A DNA stretch of 6,071 nucleotides from CANJQH01 sp031368515 (GTDB lineage: Bacteria > Chloroflexota > Anaerolineae > J036 > Brachytrichaceae): the NCBI GenBank assembly GCA_031368515.1, contig JANMNW010000002.1, positions 1 to 6,071 of the forward strand, written 5' to 3'. Below, in pieces: positions 1 to 4,777 of the stretch (within the stretch, counting starts at the first letter, position 1; each line of letters opens with the position of its first letter). The translations under genes were made by a program, and so were the position numbers. The notes under the pieces are model-generated. The model was not told the origin of the DNA and did no database searches. It saw nothing but the letters and a program-made list of their open reading frames with translations.

Positions 1-138
1 AAGCCGATGGAGCCCCGCGCTGGCGGCGGCTTCGGTGGCGGCAGCGGCGGCGGCGGCGGCCGCAGTGGCGGTGGCTTTGAACGCCGTGGCGGCAGCGAGC
101 GCCGCAGCGGCGGCGGCGGCGGCAATCGCCGCTACTAA
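1..138 (+). CDS. C-terminal end of a Gly/Arg-rich protein, probably an RRM RNA-binding protein (5' truncated by window edge)
   Basis: Reading frame 1 is open from the first base to a TAA at 136-138, giving 45 residues that begin KPMEPRAGGG and end GGNRRY. The stretch is mostly Gly with interspersed Arg, Ser and a few Phe or Tyr, a low-complexity RGG-like tail. In bacterial RRM proteins of Chloroflexota and Cyanobacteria the last beta strand is typically followed by a short Lys/Arg-Pro-Glu segment and then a tail of this kind, so the best guess is a small RNA-binding (cold-shock-like) protein. The RRM itself lies outside the window. Alternatives with similar tails are a DEAD-box helicase or a single-strand DNA-binding protein. 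The strong terminator 39 bp after the stop supports this as a true gene end. The existence of the gene is well supported; its identity is an inference. Confidence 0.75.
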   Translation, partial: KPMEPRAGGGFGGGSGGGGGRSGGGFERRGGSERRSGGGGGNRRY

Positions 139-157
139 TCCGCAGCAGTGACTGTCT

Positions 158-173
158 CGTGGCGCAAGCCACG
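158..173 (+). other. Small hairpin with GCAA tetraloop between stop codon and terminator
   Basis: CGTGGC at 158-163 pairs perfectly with GCCACG at 168-173 around the loop GCAA (164-167), which is a GNRA tetraloop. It lies 20 bp after the stop codon of the Gly/Arg-rich gene and just before the terminator stem, so it would be the penultimate structure of that mRNA 3' end. It may protect the transcript end or be incidental. No function is shown by sequence alone. Confidence 0.45.
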
Positions 174-176
174 ATC

Positions 177-219
177 AAAACACAAGCGCCCCGGCCAAAA
201 CCGGGGCGCTTGTGTTTTT
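177..219 (+). terminator. Rho-independent terminator, 18-bp perfect stem
   Basis: The arms 177-194 (AAAACACAAGCGCCCCGG) and 201-218 are exact reverse complements around the 6-nt loop CCAAAA. The GC-rich core sits next to the loop and a T run closes the 3' side (215-219). It ends transcription of the Gly/Arg-rich gene. The A run on the 5' arm mirrors the T run, so it could also act on the opposite strand, but no minus-strand gene points into it. Confidence 0.93.
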
Positions 220-250
220 CCGCGCGATGTTCCGCTGCCGCGCGAGCCTT

Positions 251-278
251 AAATTTAAATGATAACCAATTTAAATTT
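251..278. promoter_or_regulatory. AT-rich 10-8-10 inverted repeat upstream of the metal ATPase, candidate operator
   Basis: AAATTTAAAT at 251-260 and ATTTAAATTT at 269-278 are exact reverse complements separated by GATAACCA. Each arm also contains the 8-bp palindrome ATTTAAAT (253-260 and 269-276), so the site is at once an inverted repeat and a direct repeat of 16-bp period. It is strikingly AT-rich in a GC-rich sequence. Its centre (about 264.5) is roughly 45-50 bp upstream of the TATAAT box, so it would lie near -57. That suits an activator site, an UP-like element, or a dimeric metalloregulator such as ArsR/SmtB or Fur family. It is less suited to a MerR-type regulator, which binds between -35 and -10. 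No regulator gene is in the window, so the ligand is unknown. Confidence 0.55.
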
Positions 279-285
279 GACCGAT

Positions 286-314
286 GTGTAACTTGCACTT
301 GATTGGCATATAAT
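286..314 (+). promoter_or_regulatory. Predicted promoter of the P1B ATPase gene (consensus TATAAT, poor -35)
   Basis: A perfect -10 hexamer TATAAT lies at 309-314, 26 bp before the ATG at 341, which predicts a 5' leader of about 20 nt. At 16-18 bp spacing the -35 region (around 286-291, GTGTAA) matches consensus poorly. The good-looking TTGACC at 277-282 is 26 bp away, too far for a normal sigma-70 promoter. A strong -10 with a weak -35 is what one expects where an activator helps polymerase, and the inverted repeat upstream is a candidate binding site. The ribosome-binding site is weak (GGA at 324-326, 14 bp before the ATG). Confidence 0.5.
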
Positions 315-340
315 TCGCCTTTCGGATAGCTCAAACAATC

Positions 341-2416
341 ATGTCCTTGGAACTTACCGCCACCCCGCCCGATGTCCTGCGCCCCGCTCGCTTTAGCGAG
401 CAACAAGTCGAGGTTGCGGCGGTGATCATCACGCTGCTGGCAATGCTGGGCGGCGGGACAGTCGCGCTGATGTCCGGGCCTGCAACGGTTTCCAACCTGC
501 TGTATGCGCTGGCCTACATTTCCGGTGGCGCGTTTGGCTTGCGGCAAAGCATCGCGGCATTACGCAAGGGCGCGATCGAGGTCGACCTGCTGATGATCCT
601 GGCCGCGCTCGGCGCAGCGGTCGTCGGCTCGCCGTTTGAAGGCGCCATGCTGCTGTTTTTGTTCTCGCTGTCGAATGTGCTGCAGGGCTACGCCATCGGC
701 AAAACCCGCGACGCCATCCGGGCGCTCATGAAGCTGCGCCCCACCCAGGCCTTGACCCACCGCAACAACGCCAATGTGCTGTTGCCGATCGAGCAGCTCG
801 TCCTCGGTGACATCGTCATCGTGCGGCCGGGCGAGCGCGTGCCGCTTGACGGCACCGTGCGTGAAGGCGAAACGTCCTGCGACGAGTCCTCGCTGACGGG
901 CGAATCGATGCCAGTCACAAAGCGCGTGGGCGACACGGTCTTCGCGGGCACGATCAACCAAAGCGGCTCTGTCGAGATTGAAGTCACACGGCTGGCCCAG
1001 GAATCAACCATCGCCAAGCTCATCAAGCTGGTCGAAGAGGCCCAAAGCGAGAAAGCCGACACGCAGCGCTTTCTGGACAAAGCCGAGCGCTGGTATGCCG
1101 CCGGCGTGATCGGATTTACGCTGCTGCTGATCGTGACACCCATCGTTTTATTTGGCGAGGCGTTTCAGAGCGCGTTCTATCGCGCGATGACCTCGATGGT
1201 GGTGGCTTCGCCCTGCGCGCTGGTCATCAGCACGCCCGCCGCGATTTTGTCGGCCATCGCCAACGGCGCGCGCCGCGGCGTGCTGTTCAAAGGCGGCGCA
1301 TACCTGGAACGCGCCGCCGATATCTCTGTGGTGGCGTTCGACAAAACCGGCACGCTGACCGAAGGCAAGCCCACTGTCACCGACGTCACCATCATCCCGC
1401 TCTTTGACGAAGAGCACCGCCAGTTGACGCGTTTGCCAAGCCGATTCACCACGCCAGCGCGCGTGATTGCCGCGCACACACCCACCAACGAGGAAAATAC
1501 GTTGCTGATGCTGGCTGCGGCGGTTGAGTCCAAGTCCGAGCATCCACTGGCGCAGGCGATTGTCAAGACGGCTGCGTCTCGCAAATTGCTGTGGCCCGAA
1601 GTCACGAATTTCCAATCCGTCACCGGCCGCGGCGTGCGCGCGCATGTGGCGTTTATGGGCGGCGTGGACATCGCGATTGGCAGCCCAAGCTTCTTTGACG
1701 GCACTGACGCGCACAGCCTGCCCGCCGCGCTGGACGAGGTGGCGCGCTTGCAGGATGAAGGCAAGACCTCGGTGATCGTGGCAAAAATCAAGCCGGAAGG
1801 CCAGATGAACGTGCTGGGCGTGATCGCCATCGCCGATGTAATGCGACCGGGCGCCGGGCGCATCGGCGCCGATCTGGCTTCGGTCGGCGTTCAGCACGTG
1901 GTCATGCTGACCGGCGACAACGCGCGGGTGGCCAAAGCCATCGCCCGGCAAGCCAATGTGCCGGAGTTTTTTGCCGATTTGCTGCCCCAGGACAAAGTGG
2001 CGCGCATCAAGCAGCTGATGACCATCAACCCGGCAAAGCCCGAAAGCCGCGCGCCTGTGGTGGCCATGGTGGGCGATGGCGTCAACGATGCGCCGGCGCT
2101 GGCGACAGCCACATTAGGTGTGGCGATGGGCGCGGCTGGAACCGATGTGGCGCTCGAAACTGCCGATATTGTGCTGATGGCCAACGATCTGCAAAAGATC
2201 CCCTATGCCATCGCGCTGAGCAAAGCCGCCCGCCGCGTCGTCGCGCAAAACCTGATTTTTGCCAGCGCCGTGATTATTGTGCTGCTGATCAGCGCGCTCG
2301 GCTTCGAGCTGCCGCTGCCGCTGGGTGTGGTGGGCCACGAAGGCAGCACAGTGCTGGTCGTGCTAAACGGCCTGCGCCTGCTGGCGTTCAACTGGAAGCC
2401 GGGCAACGGCCGTTGA
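341..2416 (+). CDS. P1B-type heavy-metal-translocating ATPase, SPC subgroup (P1B-4; Co/Zn/Cd/Fe(II) efflux)
   Basis: This 691-aa inner-membrane ATPase pumps divalent metal out of the cytosol at the cost of ATP. Visible motifs, by residue: TGES of the actuator domain (186-189); SPC in the metal-binding helix (290-292) in place of the CPC of Cu/Zn/Cd pumps; the DKTGT phosphorylation site with Asp334; the nucleotide-domain His-Pro pair (401-402); TGDN (524-527); GDGVND of the hinge (578-583); and HEGST (666-670) with LNGLRL (675-680) in the last helix. SPC with HEGST defines the P1B-4 group (CoaT/CtpD-like), whose members move Co, Zn, Cd or Fe(II), so the substrate cannot be fixed from sequence. 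There is no N-terminal heavy-metal-binding domain or His-rich tail. Hydrophobic helices lie near residues 24-46, 50-70, 80-116, 251-273, 283-303, 639-657 and 663-684. An extra segment of about 30 residues (near 355-385) separates the phosphorylation site from the nucleotide-binding core. The ATG at 341 follows a TATAAT box, and the first hydrophobic helix begins 24 residues in. Confidence 0.96.
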   Translation: MSLELTATPPDVLRPARFSEQQVEVAAVIITLLAMLGGGTVALMSGPATVSNLLYALAYISGGAFGLRQSIAALRKGAIEVDLLMILAALGAAVVGSPFEGAMLLFLFSLSNVLQGYAIGKTRDAIRALMKLRPTQALTHRNNANVLLPIEQLVLGDIVIVRPGERVPLDGTVREGETSCDESSLTGESMPVTKRVGDTVFAGTINQSGSVEIEVTRLAQESTIAKLIKLVEEAQSEKADTQRFLDKAERWYAAGVIGFTLLLIVTPIVLFGEAFQSAFYRAMTSMVVASPCALVISTPAAILSAIANGARRGVLFKGGAYLERAADISVVAFDKTGTLTEGKPTVTDVTIIPLFDEEHRQLTRLPSRFTTPARVIAAHTPTNEENTLLMLAAAVESKSEHPLAQAIVKTAASRKLLWPEVTNFQSVTGRGVRAHVAFMGGVDIAIGSPSFFDGTDAHSLPAALDEVARLQDEGKTSVIVAKIKPEGQMNVLGVIAIADVMRPGAGRIGADLASVGVQHVVMLTGDNARVAKAIARQANVPEFFADLLPQDKVARIKQLMTINPAKPESRAPVVAMVGDGVNDAPALATATLGVAMGAAGTDVALETADIVLMANDLQKIPYAIALSKAARRVVAQNLIFASAVIIVLLISALGFELPLPLGVVGHEGSTVLVVLNGLRLLAFNWKPGNGR

Positions 2417-2424
2417 CACGCGCG

Positions 2425-3705
2425 CTAATCGGCCGGCTTGATCTCGTCCAACCTGCCCAGGCCGCGAAGCTGCGGAAAAAACAGGGTCACAAACCCGACA
2501 ACAATGAGCGTGCCGATGCCGCCGCCGATCACGGCTGGAACCGCGCCAAACAACGCCGCTGTCACGCCGCTCTCCCATGCGCCCAACTCATTGGACGAGC
2601 TGATAAACACGCGTTCTACCGCACCCACCCTGCCGCGCATGCTGTCGGGCGTGCGCAACGGCACCAGCGCGCCGCGAATGACCATGCTGACATTGTCGAA
2701 CGCGCCGGTTAAGCCAAGCGCGACCATCGACAGCACGAAATTTTTGGACAATCCAAAAACGATCGTTGCAACGCCAAAACCGGCCACCACCCACAGCAAC
2801 GTTTTGCCCGCGGTGCGGATGGGCGGCATGCGCGTCAGCGCGATCGCCATCATGGACGCACCGATGGCCGGCGCCGCGCGCAGAATGCCAAAGCCTTGCG
2901 GCCCGACGTTGAGCACATCTTTGGCGAACACCGGCAACAGTGCCACCGCGCCGCCAAACAGCACGGCAAATAGGTCAAGCGTGATGGCCGACAAGATCAG
3001 CTTTTCTTTGAACACAAAGCGCGCCCCGGCAAGGACATCGGCCAGCGTCGCCGCTTCGTGCCGGCGCGAGTTTTCCCGGATGCGCAGCCGCCAGAAGCAA
3101 AATGCGATCACCAGCGACAACACTGCTGAAATGGCATAAGCCGCCGTCGCGCCGATGTTGACCGGTCCGCCATCGACGTGAATCGGCGCAGCCAGGGCGA
3201 TCAAGCCGCCTGCCACCGCCGGCGCAAACATGCCGGCCAACTGAAACGATGCCATTTGCCAAGTCACGGCATTGCCGAATGCGCCGCTGGGCACGCTCAA
3301 CGGCACCAGCGCGCCAAGCGGCGGTCCTTGAAATGTGCGCGCCACGCTGGTCAAGAAGATCACGGCATAGATCAGCGGCAGCGCGCCCTGCGTCCACGAA
3401 AGCCAGGCCAGCCCTGCTGCGGCCACGGCCTCCAGAAGGCGCGTCCAGATGGCGACGGTGCGCCGGTCAAAGCGATCGGCGATGTGCCCCGCGGGCAGCG
3501 CGAACAGCAACACAGGAAGAAATTCGACCAGCCCGACATTGCCAAGCACGAGGGGGTCGCCGGTGCGCTCGTACAGCTCCCAGCCCAGTGCCGTCGCCTC
3601 CATGCCAGCGCCAATCACGTTGAGGGTGCTGGCGGCGAACAACAGGCGGAAGTCGAACGAGCGGAGCGCTAAATAGGGATCGTGCTTGATGGGTCGGTCT
3701 GACAT
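2425..3705 (-). CDS. MFS exporter, EntS-like (MFS_3 type)
   Basis: This 426-aa major facilitator superfamily transporter is an inner-membrane, proton-coupled exporter. Motif A, the cytoplasmic loop between helices 2 and 3, is clear: G73-H-I-A-D77-R-F-D-R-R82. The N-terminus (FDFRLLFAASTLNVIGAGME), the segment LPVFAKDVLNVGPQGFG with LRAAPAIGA, and the late SNELGAWESGVTAALFGA stretch are the hallmarks of the EntS-like group. Its known members export the siderophore enterobactin, and many uncharacterised relatives are assumed to be drug or metabolite exporters. A siderophore role is not supported by any neighbour here. The hydrophobic pattern fits about 12 helices with a polar central loop near residues 215-230, and the length is normal for the group. 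The ATG at 3705 sits just before the conserved N-terminal segment. No Shine-Dalgarno sequence is visible. It converges on the ATPase with only 8 bp between stop codons, and the broken 2H gene lies 36 bp upstream on the same strand. Confidence 0.93.
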   Translation of the reverse strand: MSDRPIKHDPYLALRSFDFRLLFAASTLNVIGAGMEATALGWELYERTGDPLVLGNVGLVEFLPVLLFALPAGHIADRFDRRTVAIWTRLLEAVAAAGLAWLSWTQGALPLIYAVIFLTSVARTFQGPPLGALVPLSVPSGAFGNAVTWQMASFQLAGMFAPAVAGGLIALAAPIHVDGGPVNIGATAAYAISAVLSLVIAFCFWRLRIRENSRRHEAATLADVLAGARFVFKEKLILSAITLDLFAVLFGGAVALLPVFAKDVLNVGPQGFGILRAAPAIGASMMAIALTRMPPIRTAGKTLLWVVAGFGVATIVFGLSKNFVLSMVALGLTGAFDNVSMVIRGALVPLRTPDSMRGRVGAVERVFISSSNELGAWESGVTAALFGAVPAVIGGGIGTLIVVGFVTLFFPQLRGLGRLDEIKPAD

Positions 3706-3717
3706 GGCAAGGGCGCG

Positions 3718-3745
3718 AGTGTAGCACCTCGCCCGATTCCGTCAG
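3718..3745 (-). promoter_or_regulatory. Predicted promoter of the MFS gene, extended -10
   Basis: On the minus strand, CTGACG (3740-3745) and TACACT (3718-3723) are separated by 16 bp. The -10 is preceded by TGC, the extended -10 signature. Both hexamers match sigma-70 consensus at four positions. The -35 overlaps the stop codon of the broken 2H gene (3742-3744), so the MFS gene may have its own promoter. The predicted start near 3711 would leave only about 6 nt before the ATG, a nearly leaderless mRNA, consistent with the lack of a Shine-Dalgarno sequence. Confidence 0.35.
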
Positions 3746-4260
3746 GCCTCGCGCTCGAGGCAGCGCGACCAGGTCTCGCTTGACAGCACCAAGCGGGGGC
3801 GGCCCATGGACAGTTCTGGAATGAGCAACGCAGCGTTTTGAAAATACACATTGCGCATCGGCGGCGACGCAAACTGCCCGCGATAGCGCGCCAGCGTGGT
3901 ATGCCACATCCGCGGCGGCAACGGATAGCCGGCATAGCGATCCTCCAGAAAGCGGCGCCAGGGCGATGCAAGCAGATCGCCCACCAAGGCCTGTCGCGCG
4001 GCAGCGCTGGCGGCATCCGGGATACCGGCCAGCAGCAGCGCATTCTTCAGCGGCACCAAGCGCAAATCGCGCACCGTGAAATCGAGGCTGCCCACATGCT
4101 TGTCCAGAATTGGGAGGATCTGGCGCAGTTGCTTCGGCGTAGCCGGCCAGCCTTCGTACAGATCCCAATGCAGCGCCAGAAAAGCGTAGAACTCATCCTC
4201 AAAATGTGGGCCCCACCTTTTTCGCCAACGTTTCAGGTGTGCCAGCAAGGTGGAGTCCAC
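3742..4260 (-). CDS. Surviving 172-aa ORF: C-terminal fragment of the 2H-like gene, fused to element-derived N-terminus
   Basis: This open frame starts with GTG at 4258-4260, inside the inserted element. Its first 24 residues (MDSTLLAHLKRWRKRWGPHF then EDEF) are encoded by the element and are unrelated to the host protein. Host-derived sequence begins at Tyr25. It keeps the HTTL motif (His120) but lacks the first catalytic His and the preceding strand and helix, so it should not work as a 2H enzyme. No Shine-Dalgarno sequence precedes the GTG. It ends 36 bp before the MFS gene. It may be untranslated debris. An automatic annotation would probably call it a hypothetical protein. It is listed because the frame is intact and the codon use downstream of residue 25 still looks coding. 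Confidence 0.45.
   Translation of the reverse strand: MDSTLLAHLKRWRKRWGPHFEDEFYAFLALHWDLYEGWPATPKQLRQILPILDKHVGSLDFTVRDLRLVPLKNALLLAGIPDAASAAARQALVGDLLASPWRRFLEDRYAGYPLPPRMWHTTLARYRGQFASPPMRNVYFQNAALLIPELSMGRPRLVLSSETWSRCLEREA
4189..4217 (+). repeat. Left terminal inverted repeat of the 88-bp element
   Basis: This 29-bp arm begins GAACTCATCC and ends in GTGGGCCCCAC plus C. Compared with the other arm it has one extra C at about 4200 and two substitutions in the inner palindrome. The inner 11-mer GTGGGCCCCAC (4206-4216) is itself a perfect palindrome around a central base. Confidence 0.75.
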
Positions 4261-4276
4261 ATTTTAGGATGAGTTC
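4249..4276 (-). repeat. Right terminal inverted repeat of the 88-bp element
   Basis: Read on the minus strand, this 28-bp arm begins GAACTCATCC and matches the left arm at 26 of 28 positions. Its inner 11-mer GTGGAGTCCAC (4250-4260) is also a perfect palindrome although its bases differ from the left arm. The GTG start of the residual ORF (4258-4260) lies in it. Confidence 0.75.
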
Positions 4277-4526
4277 TAGTGCAGGCAGGTGCGTGGCACC
4301 AATTCGAGCTGCTCATCGCGGCAGCCAACGCCGCGAGCTGATCATGCATCGCCAGAACCGCATCCGAACGCGGCAGCCAACACCCGACCGTGATGCCGAG
4401 TGCGCCGCGTCCCGCGTATATGCCGACTGGATCGCCAACGCCGGGTTGGTCGCGCCAATCTGCCAGCGTATTCGCTGTCAGTCTGGCATATTCGGCCAGT
4501 GGCCCGCCGATCGCTTTTTCGCTCAT

Positions 4527-4777
4527 GCCGCCGATGCTACTGCCTGGGTTGATTTCGGGGACATCCGCGCGAGGCTTGGTATCATCGTGGCGGGGAGATC
4601 AGGCATAGAGGAGCAACACTGGCGCCGTGCACGCTGGCCGGCAGCGACCAAGCAGGCGTTACTTAGTCGTGGTATACACCGATCCGGGACACGCTATCGC
4701 ATCCGTAGAATGTGCGCTGAGCACAAGCTATCTATAGATTCCAGGCATCGCTGAACCAATGCAACGCAGGCTCTGAC
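4527..4777. other. Intergenic region between the broken 2H gene and the kinase
   Basis: This 251-bp gap separates two divergently oriented genes, so it should contain the promoters of both. I see no convincing protein frame, tRNA or terminator. A short stem (TGTGC 4711-4715 with GCACA 4721-4725, loop GCTGA) and a 10-bp AT-rich palindrome (4730-4739) lie close to the kinase start. Possible -10 boxes for the kinase are TAGAAT (4706-4711) and TATAGA (4733-4738), but neither has a clear -35 partner. Confidence 0.5.
4730..4739. promoter_or_regulatory. 10-bp palindrome ATCTATAGAT upstream of the kinase gene
   Basis: ATCTATAGAT is a perfect palindrome in a GC-rich setting, 38 bp before the kinase ATG. 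It includes TATAGA, a fair -10 hexamer at a sensible distance from the start codon. It may therefore be a promoter core, a small operator, or both. With no -35 match and only 10 bp, the support is modest. Confidence 0.3.

Larger units (their letters stand above)
4189..4276. mobile_element. 88-bp MITE-like palindromic element with TA flanks
   Basis: The ends are long inverted repeats: 4189-4217 and the reverse complement of 4249-4276 agree at 26 of 28 aligned positions, with one extra base in the left arm. Both begin GAACTCATCCT. The element is bounded by TA on each side (4187-4188 and 4277-4278), and the repeat stops exactly there. This fits a TA target duplication as made by IS630/Tc1-mariner transposases. 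The 31-bp centre (4218-4248) cannot hold a gene, so it would need a transposase in trans. Removing the element and one TA rejoins the flanking 2H-like frame, which supports a real insertion. It could instead be a non-transposon dispersed palindrome; copy number in the genome would decide. Confidence 0.7.
3742..4526 (-). pseudogene. Broken LigT-like 2H phosphoesterase-type gene, split by a frameshift and an 88-bp inserted element
   Basis: Two minus-strand parts appear to belong to one ancestral gene. The N-terminal part starts at the ATG at 4526 and reads sensibly for about 70 residues (a strand-like GALGITVGCWLPR, then a helix ending LAALAAAM). Near 4314-4320 the sense moves to another frame (EQLELVPRTCLH), consistent with loss of one base. 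Directly after the CAC (His) codon comes an inserted 88-bp element (4189-4276), whose boundary creates TAG (4278-4276) and which also carries TAA (4266-4264). Beyond it the frame resumes as YAFLALHWDLY and runs to the stop at 3742-3744. Removing the element plus one TA (90 bp) restores LHYAFLALHW. That resembles the first 2H motif, although its third position is Ala rather than Thr/Ser. The second motif is visible as WHTTL further on. The repaired protein would be about 230 aa. Members of this fold act on 2'-5' or cyclic phosphodiester bonds in RNA or nucleotides. The family call rests on motif and layout only. Confidence 0.6.

Noticed and set aside
22..120. GGC-rich tandem repeat as a possible repeat array
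   Set aside because: It is fully explained by Gly and Arg codons of the low-complexity protein tail, with no regular period.
277..314. TTGACC paired with TATAAT as an ordinary sigma-70 promoter
   Set aside because: The gap is 26 bp, far beyond the 16-19 bp allowed, so TTGACC cannot be the -35 of that -10 box.
1148..1951. Long minus-strand open frame of 267 codons inside the ATPase gene
   Set aside because: It lies wholly antisense to conserved ATPase domains and has the His/Arg/Gln-rich composition of a shadow frame, so it is a by-product of GC-rich codon use.
3467..4168. Minus-strand 233-codon frame spanning the 2H remnant and the MFS 5' end
   Set aside because: It overlaps two better-supported frames out of phase and carries no family motif. 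The MFS N-terminus and the HTTL-containing frame explain the DNA.
4189..4276. Reading the 88-bp palindrome as an intrinsic terminator
   Set aside because: It sits inside a coding frame. The T run at 4218-4222 follows only a short inner palindrome without a usable loop. The TA flanks and frame-restoring excision point to insertion instead.
4620..4710. Possible tRNA or small RNA in the gap before the kinase
   Set aside because: I could not fold a cloverleaf, found no T-loop GTTCRANNC-like sequence, and saw no terminator after it.
4206..4754. Plus-strand open frame of 182 codons across the element and the intergenic region
   Set aside because: It runs antisense through the 2H-like remnant, starts inside the inserted element, has an Arg/Ala-rich composition typical of out-of-frame GC-rich DNA, and shows no recognisable motif.
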